A DNA stretch of 64,000 bases from Microbacterium paraoxydans (GTDB lineage: Bacteria; Actinomycetota; Actinomycetes; Actinomycetales; Microbacteriaceae), in assembly GCF_019056515.1 (NCBI RefSeq), contig NZ_CP064873.1, positions 2,914,001-2,978,000 of the forward strand. Reading direction: 5' to 3'. The notes below the pieces were generated by a model that searched no databases, was not told the DNA's origin, and worked only from the letters and a program-made list of their open reading frames with translations. Made by a program: the position numbers and the translations under genes. Below, one piece after another: positions 19,958-27,361 of the stretch (positions within the stretch are counted from its first letter, which is position 1; the number at the start of each line of letters is the position of its first letter).

Positions 19958-20581
19958 ATGCTCGCCACGGAAAGACGCCCTTCGCTCGCCGACGGCATCG
20001 CGCTCGGGCTCATCGCCACCGGTGCGGTCAGCGTCGGGATCGGCGCCATCGTCGCCGTCGCCCAGGCCGCCGGTGCCCTGTTCTCCCCCTCGCCCACGGT
20101 CGCGATGCCGGTGCACGACGTCGACCTCTCCGCCCTCGACGGCGTGGCCGGGATCGAGGGCGCCACCGTCGACTCCGCCCTCGTCACGCTCACCGCGCCG
20201 CCCACGAGCGCCCGCTGGCTGCTGCTGCTCGAGACGGCGCTCCCCGCGCTCGCCACCGTGGCGCTGTGCGCGGTGGTCTGGTGGCTCGGCGTCTCCCTCA
20301 TCCGCTCCCGCCCGTTCCGCGCCTCCCTCGGGTGGATGTTCGCCGTCGCCGCCTGCCTGCTGATGGCGGGCACCCTGTTCGGGCAGCTCGCCGGCGGCAT
20401 CGGGCGGGCCGAGATCGTGAGGGATCTCGCCGCGACCGACCCCGCGGTCGAGGACGTGCTGTGGACGCTGCTCATGGAGTTCGATCTCGCGCCCGTGGGG
20501 TGGGCGTTCGCCCTGGCTCTCGTGGCAGGCGTCTTCACCATCGGCCGCCGTCTGCAGCGCGACACGGAGGGACTGGTCTGA
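19958..20581 (+). CDS. DUF2975-like membrane protein, paralogue 1
   Basis: A 207-residue protein with about four transmembrane helices (roughly 17-42, 87-112, 124-148, 178-198) and an extracytoplasmic loop after the first. The C-terminus reads RRLQRDTEGLV, closely matching the ends of the next two proteins and resembling the EENDLTV-type ends of DUF2975/YoaS proteins. GGAGGAGCTC lies just before the ATG. It is the first gene of a four-gene coupled operon; its stop and the next start share one base (TGATG). The molecular function of this family is unknown; it is usually paired with a YozG-type regulator. Confidence 0.7.
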   Translation: MLATERRPSLADGIALGLIATGAVSVGIGAIVAVAQAAGALFSPSPTVAMPVHDVDLSALDGVAGIEGATVDSALVTLTAPPTSARWLLLLETALPALATVALCAVVWWLGVSLIRSRPFRASLGWMFAVAACLLMAGTLFGQLAGGIGRAEIVRDLAATDPAVEDVLWTLLMEFDLAPVGWAFALALVAGVFTIGRRLQRDTEGLV

Positions 20582-21216
20582 TGGCCGCCGTCACCGCCAC
20601 CCGCTCCGAGCGGGCCGATGCGATCACCGTCATCCTCTATGCGGCGGCGGCCCTCGTTACCGTCGGCCTCGCGACGACGCTCCGCGTGGGCAGCACCTTC
20701 CGGGACGCCGGGATCGCGTGGACGATCCCCATCGACGAACAGCCGATCTCGGCGACCATAGACTCCGGGCAGATCTCGATCGAGGGCATCGCGCAGAGGG
20801 CGATGATCTTCGCGACGGGAGTGAACGGCGTGTCGATCGCCGCCATCGTCGCCGCCATCGCGCTGTGGGCTCTCGCCGCCGTCGCCGTCATCGGCGCGGT
20901 CACGCTCGTCGCCTGGAACTTCCTCCGCGGCCGGTTCTTCGTGGCGGGCAATGCACGCGCCTTCGACGTGATCGGCTGGACACTGGTGCTCGCGCCGATG
21001 GCGATCGTGATGCTCGAGACGATGGGACGCAACGGCGTGACCGCGGCGCTCGGCATCGGCGACGGAGAACCCGTGCACCCGATCGAATTCTGGACGATCG
21101 CGCCGATCTTCGCCACCGGAGTCACCGTCGGCCTCATCGCCGTCGCCTTCCGTCGCGGCATCCGGTTGCAACAGGAGAAGGTCGTGCTGGAGAAGGAGAC
21201 GGAGGGACTGGTCTGA
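20581..21216 (+). CDS. DUF2975-like membrane protein, paralogue 2
   Basis: A 211-residue protein built like its upstream neighbour: helices at about 15-35, 80-118, 130-150 and 172-195, with a soluble loop after helix 1. The tail is RRGIRLQQEKVVLEKETEGLV, shared in plan with the other two paralogues. The start ATG overlaps the previous stop by one base and the next ATG overlaps this stop by one base, so the three are made in fixed ratio. A hetero-oligomeric membrane complex is an attractive but unproven reading. Confidence 0.7.
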   Translation: MAAVTATRSERADAITVILYAAAALVTVGLATTLRVGSTFRDAGIAWTIPIDEQPISATIDSGQISIEGIAQRAMIFATGVNGVSIAAIVAAIALWALAAVAVIGAVTLVAWNFLRGRFFVAGNARAFDVIGWTLVLAPMAIVMLETMGRNGVTAALGIGDGEPVHPIEFWTIAPIFATGVTVGLIAVAFRRGIRLQQEKVVLEKETEGLV

Positions 21217-21968
21217 TGATCTCGTTCGGCTCGGAGGCCGTCTGGCCGTCTCTGCTCAACATCGGGATCGCGCTCGCGGTCTGTGCGGCCGTCGTCGCCC
21301 TCGTCGTCTGGAACAGCCGCCGCCGTGGCAGCCGCACGGTCGCCCTCGACGCGGCGCTCACGCTGTCCGGATGGTGGATCACGCTCTCCGCACTCGGCGC
21401 GGTGGTCATCGTCGTCAAGGCGTTCGCCGCCGACTGGGCGGAGCTGCACGGTGCGACGACGGTCTTCCTCGACTGGCCCTCGAGCCTCCCGTGCTCGGAG
21501 TACGGCGACAGCACGACGACGATGCTCAGCTGCGGCGGCACGGAGCTGTCGGACTTCACGGTGGGCCACGCGTCGCTCGGGCTGCGCCTCCTCGCCGCGG
21601 CCGCACAGCTCAGCACGCTCGCCCTCACGACGATCCCCGCGGTGGTCCTCGCGCTCATCTGCTTCCACACCCTTCGCGGCCGCGCGTTCTCCCGCACCGT
21701 GACCCGCGCCCTCGTCGGGGGTGCGATCGCGTTCGGGGTGCTGGGCGTGCTCTCTGATCTCCTGAGCGGCATCGCCGCCACCACCGGACTGCGGGAGGCC
21801 CTGCCCGCGGACAGCACCTGGTATCCGCAGACCTACTGGCTCACCGTCACCCCGCTGCCGTTCGCCGCGGCGCTCGGCCTCCTCGCCCTCGCCGCGGTGT
21901 TCCGTCAGGGCATGCGCGTCGAGCAGGAGCGGGCCGCCCTGGAGCGCGAGACGGAGGGCCTGGTGTGA
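21216..21968 (+). CDS. DUF2975-like membrane protein, paralogue 3
   Basis: A 250-residue paralogue with five or so hydrophobic segments. It is longer than its neighbours because of a loop with two cysteines (LPCSEYGD and MLSCGG) that could form an extracytoplasmic disulphide. The C-terminal stretch FRQGMRVEQERAALERE ends in TEGLV like the other two. The start ATG shares its first base with the stop of paralogue 2, and its stop overlaps the GTG of the HTH gene as GTGA. Function unknown; tandem duplication and divergence within the operon is the likely origin. Confidence 0.7.
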   Translation: MISFGSEAVWPSLLNIGIALAVCAAVVALVVWNSRRRGSRTVALDAALTLSGWWITLSALGAVVIVVKAFAADWAELHGATTVFLDWPSSLPCSEYGDSTTTMLSCGGTELSDFTVGHASLGLRLLAAAAQLSTLALTTIPAVVLALICFHTLRGRAFSRTVTRALVGGAIAFGVLGVLSDLLSGIAATTGLREALPADSTWYPQTYWLTVTPLPFAAALGLLALAAVFRQGMRVEQERAALERETEGLV

Positions 21969-22201
21969 GCCCGGCGGAGAGCGACGACGAGTTCACGGGC
22001 ATCCACTGCCGTCTCGATGAGCTGCTGGCGGCCCGCGGGATGACGCTGACGGAGCTGAGCGCCGCCGTCGGCGTCAGCATCGTGAACCTGTCGGTGCTGA
22101 AGAACGACCGCGCCCGCGCGATCCGCTACTCCACGCTGCGGGCCATCTGTGACGCGCTCGACTGCGAGGTCGGCGACCTCCTCGTCCTCGCCGATCGCTG
22201 A
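21965..22201 (+). CDS. YozG-like Cro/CI-type HTH regulator
   Basis: A 78-residue protein that is almost entirely one helix-turn-helix domain: LDELLAARGMTLTELSAAVG, VSIVNLSVLKNDRARAIRYS, LRAICDALDCEVGDLL. This is the YozG pattern (LSILKNGKAKAIRFSTL in relatives as I recall), a family usually encoded next to DUF2975 proteins. Translation starts at GTG 21965 inside the preceding stop (GTGA). It probably represses its own operon through the palindrome at 19896-19938. Confidence 0.85.
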   Translation: MSPAESDDEFTGIHCRLDELLAARGMTLTELSAAVGVSIVNLSVLKNDRARAIRYSTLRAICDALDCEVGDLLVLADR

Positions 22202-22206
22202 CCCCT

Positions 22207-22288
22207 GCCGACCCACCCCCTTCCGCGCACCCCGGCCCCTTGCGGACGCACGCAGGGGGCCGGGACGCACGAAGAGGGGTGGGTCGGC
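22207..22288. repeat. intergenic repeat family A, copy 2
   Basis: An 82-nt element with outer arms GCCGACCCACCCC and GGGGTGGGTCGGC and inner CCCCGGCCCC/GGGGCCGGG. It sits just after the HTH gene and may help end that transcript. See 6311-6394 and 24337-24418 for the other copies. Confidence 0.8.
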
Positions 22289-22363
22289 GGGAGGGCGAGC
22301 ACGGTCACGCGCTGGATTGCAAGCCCCTTCTATGAGTCGGCTGTGAGTGGATAGCGTCGTCGC

Positions 22364-22705
22364 ATGATCAGCACCCGCATCCCCTCGCGTCGCGGCCTCC
22401 GCCTCCTGGCGATCGTCCCGGCCGCTGCCCTCGCCTTCTCCCTCGCCGCCTGCGCGGGAGAGAGCCGCCCCTCGGTCGACGAGGTCGCCGACGGCATCCA
22501 GAAGGTCTTCGAGGGCACCCCGCAGGAGGAGGCCATGACCGACGACGCCGCCACCTGCCTGGCCGAAGCCCTGGTCGACTCCGACCTCAGCGACGAGACG
22601 CTCGGCTACATCGCCGACGGCGAGGACAAGCAGCGGGACGAGGCCGACAAGGCCCTCACGACCCAGATCATCCAGGACAACCTCCAGGACTGCGTCACGC
22701 CCTGA
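22364..22705 (+). CDS. small lipoprotein, function unknown
   Basis: A 113-residue secreted lipoprotein: basic n-region (MISTRIPSRRG), hydrophobic core, and lipobox LAAC with the cysteine at about residue 30. A charged helical domain (VDEVADGIQKVFEG, DDAATCLAEALVDS, DNLQDCVTP) follows with two more cysteines. TAGCGT at 22352-22357 lies 6 nt before the ATG, so probably leaderless. A strong hairpin follows at 22721. No family recognised. Confidence 0.75.
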   Translation: MISTRIPSRRGLRLLAIVPAAALAFSLAACAGESRPSVDEVADGIQKVFEGTPQEEAMTDDAATCLAEALVDSDLSDETLGYIADGEDKQRDEADKALTTQIIQDNLQDCVTP

Positions 22706-22720
22706 GGGCGGCACGCAGCG

Positions 22721-22755
22721 AAGGATGACGGCCTGGGAGGGCGGCCGTCATCCTT
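22721..22755 (+). terminator. terminator after the lipoprotein gene
   Basis: AAGGATGACGGCC (22721-22733) and GGCCGTCATCCTT (22743-22755) form a perfect 13-bp stem with a 9-nt loop, starting 16 nt past the stop codon. Confidence 0.8.
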
Positions 22756-22847
22756 CGTCATATCCGCCCAGGGAATTCTCAGGCTCTCCTAGCGTTGAGC
22801 CTCATGGCGTGCACCCGGCGCGCCGCGATTCTGGAGTCCCCACCTCA

Positions 22848-24269
22848 ATGAGCACCACCGCACGCGCCCAGAAGGCGCCAGACACCCGCGGGCCGGTCCG
22901 GAAGCTGCTGACCTCGTTCGGCTTCCAGATCATCGCCGCCCTCGTCCTCGGCATCGCCGCCGGTCTGATCGGCCGTCAGCTCGGCGCCACGCCCGAGAAC
23001 CCGACCGCCCTGTCGGCGACCCTCGACACGATCGGCAGCTCGTACGTCACGCTGCTCCGCGCGGCTGTCGTCCCGCTGATCTTCACCGCGATCGTCGCGA
23101 GCATCTCGAACCTCCGTCGCGTGCAGAACGCCGCCCGCCTCGCCGGGCAGACGATCCTCTGGTTCGCGATCACCGCCTTCATCGCGGTCATCATCGGCAT
23201 CGTCCTCGGCCTCGTGATCCAGCCGGGCAGCCGCGCCGGCGAGGGCCTGGAGCCGGGCGAGCCGTACACGGTCGGCACCTGGTGGAACTTCCTCCTCGGC
23301 CTCATCCCGCAGAACTTCCTCGGCCTGACCGTCAGCACCTCCCCCGGAGCCACCGAGGGCGCGTTCACCTCGAGCGTCGGCTTCAACATCCTCCAGGTGA
23401 TCGTGGTCGCGGCCGTCGTCGGCATCGCGGCGCTCAAGGCCGGCAAGAAGGCGGAGCCGTTCCTCGTCTTCACCGAGTCCCTGCTCAAGGTCATCCAGCG
23501 CGTGCTGTGGTGGATCATCCGCATCGCTCCGCTCGGCACGTTCGGCCTCATCGGCTCCGCCGTCATCAAGTACGGCTGGGAGAAGCTCGCGTCGCTCGGC
23601 TGGTTCGCGGCCGCGGTCTACATCGGCCTCGCGCTCGTGCTGTTCGTCGTGTACCCCATCCTGGTGCGCACGCACGGCCTCTCCATCAAGCAGTACTTCT
23701 CGGGTGTGTGGCCGGCGGTGCAGCTCGCCTTCGTGAGCCGCTCCTCCATCGGCACGCTGCCCCTCACGGAGCGCGTGACCGAGCGCAACCTCGGTGTGCC
23801 CCGCTCCTACGCCTCGTTCGCCGTGCCGCTGGGCGCGACGACGAAGATGGACGGCTGCGCCGCGATCTACCCGGCCATCGCCGCGATCTTCGTCGCGCAG
23901 TTCTTCGGCATCGAGCTGAACTTCGTGCAGTACCTGCTGATCGTGATCGTCTCGGTCGTCGGTTCCGCCGCCACCGCCGGCACCACGGGCGCGGTCGTCA
24001 TGCTCACGCTGACGCTGTCCACCCTGGGTCTGCCGCTCGAGGGCGTCGGCCTGCTGCTCGCGATCGACCCGATCCTCGACATGGGCCGCACGGCCGTGAA
24101 CGTCGCCGGTCAGGCGCTCGTCCCCGCGATCGTCGCGAAGCGCGAGGGCATCCTCGACGAGGAGCTCTACAACGCGCCGCGCGAGGGCCTGCCCTTCGCC
24201 GACGACTCCGGCGACGACGCTCCCGAGGCCGACGCCGCCTCCACCCCGGAGCCCGCCGGCGCCCGCTGA
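22848..24269 (+). CDS. dicarboxylate/amino acid:cation symporter (DAACS, GltP/DctA family)
   Basis: A 473-residue transporter for C4-dicarboxylates, glutamate or a related amino acid, driven by H+ or Na+. Family marks are clear: the serine-rich re-entrant loop FVSRSSIGTLPL, PLGATTKMDGCAAIYP in helix 7, and LLLAIDPILDMGRTAVNVAG in helix 8. About eight helices plus two hairpins are visible. The ATG at 22848 fits the family N-terminus. Upstream in-frame starts fall inside the preceding terminator. The acidic C-terminal tail (DDSGDDAPEADAAS) is extra. Substrate not determinable by eye. Confidence 0.9.
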   Translation: MSTTARAQKAPDTRGPVRKLLTSFGFQIIAALVLGIAAGLIGRQLGATPENPTALSATLDTIGSSYVTLLRAAVVPLIFTAIVASISNLRRVQNAARLAGQTILWFAITAFIAVIIGIVLGLVIQPGSRAGEGLEPGEPYTVGTWWNFLLGLIPQNFLGLTVSTSPGATEGAFTSSVGFNILQVIVVAAVVGIAALKAGKKAEPFLVFTESLLKVIQRVLWWIIRIAPLGTFGLIGSAVIKYGWEKLASLGWFAAAVYIGLALVLFVVYPILVRTHGLSIKQYFSGVWPAVQLAFVSRSSIGTLPLTERVTERNLGVPRSYASFAVPLGATTKMDGCAAIYPAIAAIFVAQFFGIELNFVQYLLIVIVSVVGSAATAGTTGAVVMLTLTLSTLGLPLEGVGLLLAIDPILDMGRTAVNVAGQALVPAIVAKREGILDEELYNAPREGLPFADDSGDDAPEADAASTPEPAGAR

Positions 24270-24283
24270 CCCGGTCTCCTCAC

Positions 24284-24323
24284 GAGCGCCCCACCTTCCT
24301 CTCGAAGGTGGGGCGCTCTTTTT
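24284..24323 (+). terminator. rho-independent terminator after the symporter gene
   Basis: GAGCGCCCCACCTTC (24284-24298) pairs perfectly with 24304-24318 around a 5-nt loop and is followed by TTTTT. It is the most canonical terminator in the window. Confidence 0.95.
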
Positions 24324-24336
24324 ATCTCCCTTCCCC

Positions 24337-24418
24337 GCCGACCCACCCCTTTGCGTGCGCCCCGGCCCTTTACGCGCGGGCGGAAAGGGGTGGGTCGACC
24401 GGAAGGGGTGGGTCGGCG
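24337..24418. repeat. intergenic repeat family A, copy 3
   Basis: An 82-nt element, GCCGACCCACCCCTTTGCG at the left and GGAAGGGGTGGGTCGGC at the right, with an internal second copy of the right arm (CGGAAAGGGGTGGGTC). It lies between convergent genes, just past the symporter terminator. Confidence 0.8.
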
Positions 24419-24429
24419 GAAAGGAGGGG

Positions 24430-26160
24430 TCAGTTGCGGCTCAGGGGGCGGGTCGCGCCGCGGGTGTCGAGCGCGAGCTCCTCGGCGTCCATCGCGGCCA
24501 GCAGCTCCCGCATGACCTCCTCGTCCAGCTCGCCGGCGTCCCGCTCCGCGACGAGGATCTCCCGCCGCACCTGCAGCCATCCCTTGGTCAGCGCGACGAG
24601 GTCGTCATAGGAGGGGCGGGCGACGGTGTCCTCGACCTGCTGTGCGTCGTCGGTGTCCTTCTCCACCCGGGTCATGCGCTTGGTGAAGGCATCGAACATG
24701 CCGAGGTCGACCTCGCCGTGCTTCTGCTCCCACTCCCGGCGCTTCTCAGCGAGGTACGCCTTGCCGGCCTCGCGGCTCTTGGCCTTGACCATCTCCAGCG
24801 CCGCGACGTCTTCCTCGTGCTCCTCGTCCCCCGCGATCTCGAGCCGCCGGATGAGCAGCGGCAGCGTGAGCCCCTGCAGCAGGAGCGTGCCGACGGTGAC
24901 GATGAAGGCGACGACGACGATGGCGTGCGAGGCCTCGGTGTCGAGCCCGGCCAGATCGGCGGCGGCCACCGCGATCGCCAGGGTCACCACGCCGCGCATA
25001 CCCGCCCACGAGATGACCGCATTGTCCTTCCAGGTGAGCCGCAGCCCGGCCATGCGCTCCCGGACGATCTGCGTCCGCAGCTCATCCGTGCTCTGATCGC
25101 GCCACCGCCGGGACCGCCGTCGCCGTTCGTCGAACTCCCCGGATGCGATGCCGCGATCCATGCGGGCGAGCCGGCGGCGGTCCTGGAAGTTCGACCACGC
25201 GCTGATCGGGTAGATGTAGAGCGGCCGCACGACGAGCACCACAAGCAGCACGGCGCCGGAGAGCAGGAGGATGTGCCCCACCGACTCGCTGCCGAGATCG
25301 CTGAGCACCCGCGGGAACTGGAGGCCGATGTAGGCGAACACGAAGCTCTCCAGCAGCAGGTCGGCCGAGAGCCACAACGGCGCCTCCTGCTGCCGGGTCG
25401 TGTAGTCGGTGCGCGGGGCGTTGAAGCCGACGAACAGTCCCATGGCCACGACCGCGAGGACGCCGGAGCCGAGCAGATGCTCCGCGATGTTGTACGCGCC
25501 GAACGGGGCGAGCAGACCGAAGGTGCCGATCACCACCGGGTCGCCGATGCGCATGCGGAGCTGATGCAGGACGATCCCGAAGATCAGCCCGATGCCCACC
25601 CCCACGCCGACCGCGAGGAGGAACTGCCAGATCCCATCCCAGACGGTCAGCGTCGCCCCGGCGAGGATGGCCGCGAACACCCGGTAGAGCGTGAGCGAGG
25701 TCGCGTCGTTGATGAGGCTCTCCCCGGACAGCACCGTCATGATGCGGCGAGGTAGACCGAGACGACGGCCGATCGCCGCCGCCGACACCGCGTCCGGCGG
25801 GGCGACGATGGCGCCCAGCAGCAGCGCGCCGGGCAGCGTGAGCGACGGCAGGATCCACCAGGCCACGAGTCCGACGGCGAACGCGGTGAGCAGCACGAGC
25901 CAGATCCCGAGGCGGCGGATCTGCGGCAGGCTGCGCTTGAACCCGACGAACGACACGTCGAGGGCGGCGGAATACAGCAGCGGCGGCAGGACGAGCCCGA
26001 GCAGCAGGTGCCCGTCGATCTCCAGCTCCGGCACGAACGGCAGGAACGAGGCGGCGAGCGCCACGACGGTCACGAGCAGCGGGGCCGGCCACCCCCGCGA
26101 TCGCGCGACGGCCGCCACGGCGACAGCTCCGACGAGGACGTAGAAGATCCCGGCTTCCAT
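24430..26160 (-). CDS. CPA1-family Na+(K+)/H+ antiporter
   Basis: A 576-residue monovalent cation:proton antiporter (NhaP/YjcE type). The membrane half has about 12 helices with LPPLLYSAALDVSF, APPDAVSAAAIGRRLGLP and the catalytic SGESLINDATSL (Asn-Asp pair). A Trp/Arg-rich insertion (DERRRRSRRWRDQ) precedes ISWAGMRGVVTLAIAV, the conserved last-helix motif. A 130-residue cytoplasmic tail rich in charged residues follows. TACGCT (complement of 26167-26172) stands 6 nt before the ATG, suggesting a leaderless mRNA. Role: pH and sodium homeostasis. Confidence 0.92.
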   Translation of the reverse strand: MEAGIFYVLVGAVAVAAVARSRGWPAPLLVTVVALAASFLPFVPELEIDGHLLLGLVLPPLLYSAALDVSFVGFKRSLPQIRRLGIWLVLLTAFAVGLVAWWILPSLTLPGALLLGAIVAPPDAVSAAAIGRRLGLPRRIMTVLSGESLINDATSLTLYRVFAAILAGATLTVWDGIWQFLLAVGVGVGIGLIFGIVLHQLRMRIGDPVVIGTFGLLAPFGAYNIAEHLLGSGVLAVVAMGLFVGFNAPRTDYTTRQQEAPLWLSADLLLESFVFAYIGLQFPRVLSDLGSESVGHILLLSGAVLLVVLVVRPLYIYPISAWSNFQDRRRLARMDRGIASGEFDERRRRSRRWRDQSTDELRTQIVRERMAGLRLTWKDNAVISWAGMRGVVTLAIAVAAADLAGLDTEASHAIVVVAFIVTVGTLLLQGLTLPLLIRRLEIAGDEEHEEDVAALEMVKAKSREAGKAYLAEKRREWEQKHGEVDLGMFDAFTKRMTRVEKDTDDAQQVEDTVARPSYDDLVALTKGWLQVRREILVAERDAGELDEEVMRELLAAMDAEELALDTRGATRPLSRN

Positions 26161-26205
26161 GCGGAAAGCGTAGCGGCGTCGTCGGCACCCCCTGCCCGCC
26201 GGGCG

Positions 26206-26514
26206 TCAGTCGCGGGCGGAGCGCTCGCGTTCCGGCGCCTCCGCATCGAGAGCCTCCCGGAGGCCCGCGTTCTCATCCTGCAGGTCGAGGACCCGCGCGA
26301 TCCCGGCGATGTTGATGCCGTCGCCGCGGAGCTCGGCCGCGCGACGCAGGCGGGTGATGTCATCGTCGCTGTACCGGCGCGTGCCGCCGTCGCTCCGGGC
26401 GGGCGCGAGGAGGCCCTTGCTCTCGAAGAGCCGGATCGTCGCCTCGGGCAGGTCGACGAGTTGCGCGGCCACGGCGATGCCGTAGAGCGGGGTGCGCGAG
26501 TCGCGTGCGGTCAT
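26206..26514 (-). CDS. MerR-family regulator (HspR-like)
   Basis: A 102-residue DNA-binding protein. The winged helix reads YGIAVAAQLVDLPEATIRLF, ESKGLLAPARSDGGTRRYS, DDDITRLRRAAELRGDG, INIAGIARVLDL, matching the HspR branch of MerR (VAAELAGM..TLRLYDRLGL in relatives as I recall), then a short coiled tail. GAGGACATTC precedes the ATG. It is divergent from hsp20, with a perfect palindrome between them. By analogy with HspR it should repress hsp20 and be released under heat or protein stress. Confidence 0.8.
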   Translation of the reverse strand: MTARDSRTPLYGIAVAAQLVDLPEATIRLFESKGLLAPARSDGGTRRYSDDDITRLRRAAELRGDGINIAGIARVLDLQDENAGLREALDAEAPERERSARD

Positions 26515-26539
26515 GAATGTCCTCGTCTCCGGATCGGGG

Positions 26540-26601
26540 TTGCGAAGATTCCTGCGTGTGTTCTATAACAAATCTATACCTCAGGTGCAGATAATCTGCA
26601 C
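26540..26601 (+). promoter_or_regulatory. hsp20 promoter and palindromic operator
   Basis: TTGCGA (26540-26545) and TATAAC (26564-26569) are 18 bp apart. Sixteen bp downstream is the perfect 17-nt palindrome GTGCAGATAATCTGCAC (26585-26601), in the right place for a repressor acting just after the start site. The MerR-type protein next door is the likely ligand. It differs from the HAIR consensus CTTGAGT-N7-ACTCAAG. Confidence 0.6.
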
Positions 26602-26643
26602 GCCACCTCAGCCCTTGCAGGGCCGCACGAAAGGAGACACCTC

Positions 26644-27066
26644 ATGGCACTGACCTTCGATCCCTTCAGCCAGCTCGACCGCTTCGCCGCGAGCGTCCTG
26701 GACTCCGTGCGCGCGCCCCGGTCGATGCCGGTGGACCTGTACCGCGACGGGGACCGCTACATCCTGCACGCCGACCTCCCCGGCGCCGACCCCGGCTCCA
26801 TCGACGTCGACCTCGACGGCGGGCAGCTCACGATCCGCGCACAGCGCACGGCCGACACCCGCGAAGGCGTGCGCTGGCTCGCCCGCGAGCGCGGCGCCGG
26901 ATCGTTCCTGCGCCAGTTCTCGCTCGGCGACGGAGTGGACCTCGACAACATCAGCGCCTCGTACGAGAGCGGTGTCCTGTCGGTCGTGATCCCCGTCAGC
27001 GAACGGGCGAAGCCACGCAAGATCGTCGTCGAATCCGGCGAACAGCGCCAGGCGATCGACGCCTGA
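26644..27066 (+). CDS. Hsp20/alpha-crystallin small heat shock protein
   Basis: A 140-residue chaperone that holds unfolding proteins. The alpha-crystallin domain runs from MPVDLYRDGDRYILHADLPG to the conserved ESGVLSVVIPV (GVL motif) near residue 115. A short C-terminal extension lacks a clear IXI motif (AKPRKIVVES is the nearest). GAAAGGAGACACCTC provides a good ribosome site. It is divergent from its probable MerR-type repressor and followed by a hairpin and a DUF2795 gene. Confidence 0.95.
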   Translation: MALTFDPFSQLDRFAASVLDSVRAPRSMPVDLYRDGDRYILHADLPGADPGSIDVDLDGGQLTIRAQRTADTREGVRWLARERGAGSFLRQFSLGDGVDLDNISASYESGVLSVVIPVSERAKPRKIVVESGEQRQAIDA

Positions 27067-27072
27067 GCACCC

Positions 27073-27098
27073 GGGGGCGGTGCTGCGGCACCGCCCCC
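27073..27098 (+). terminator. hairpin after hsp20
   Basis: GGGGGCGGTG (27073-27082) pairs with CACCGCCCCC (27089-27098) around a 6-nt loop. No T-run follows; it may only attenuate read-through into the next gene. Confidence 0.6.
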
Positions 27099-27130
27099 CT
27101 CTCATCCTCTTCTCACGGAAAGGACGAAAC

Positions 27131-27358
27131 ATGGCACTCTCCCCGACCCTCGACCGCTTCCTCGCCGAGATGGAGTACCCCGCGACCCGCGACGACCTCC
27201 TGCGCGAAGCCGCGCGGGAGGGACTGCCGAACCACGACCGTGCGGCGCTGCACGACCTGCCGGAACAGAGCTTCAGCGCCGCCTGGCTCATCCGCTATCG
27301 CCTCGCCAGGAACGCGCTCGCCGACGCGCTCACCCCCGCCTCGCGCCTCGCCGCGTAG
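27131..27358 (+). CDS. DUF2795 small protein
   Basis: A 75-residue helical protein. LDRFLAEMEYPATRDDLLRE, AAREGLPNHDRAALHDLPEQ and SAAWLIRYRLARN follow the DUF2795 layout (two helices ending in a conserved Leu-Pro). GGAAAGGACGAAAC precedes the ATG. It sits 64 nt after hsp20 across a hairpin and may be part of the same stress operon. The function of the family is unknown. Confidence 0.75.
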   Translation: MALSPTLDRFLAEMEYPATRDDLLREAAREGLPNHDRAALHDLPEQSFSAAWLIRYRLARNALADALTPASRLAA

Positions 27359-27361
27359 GGA

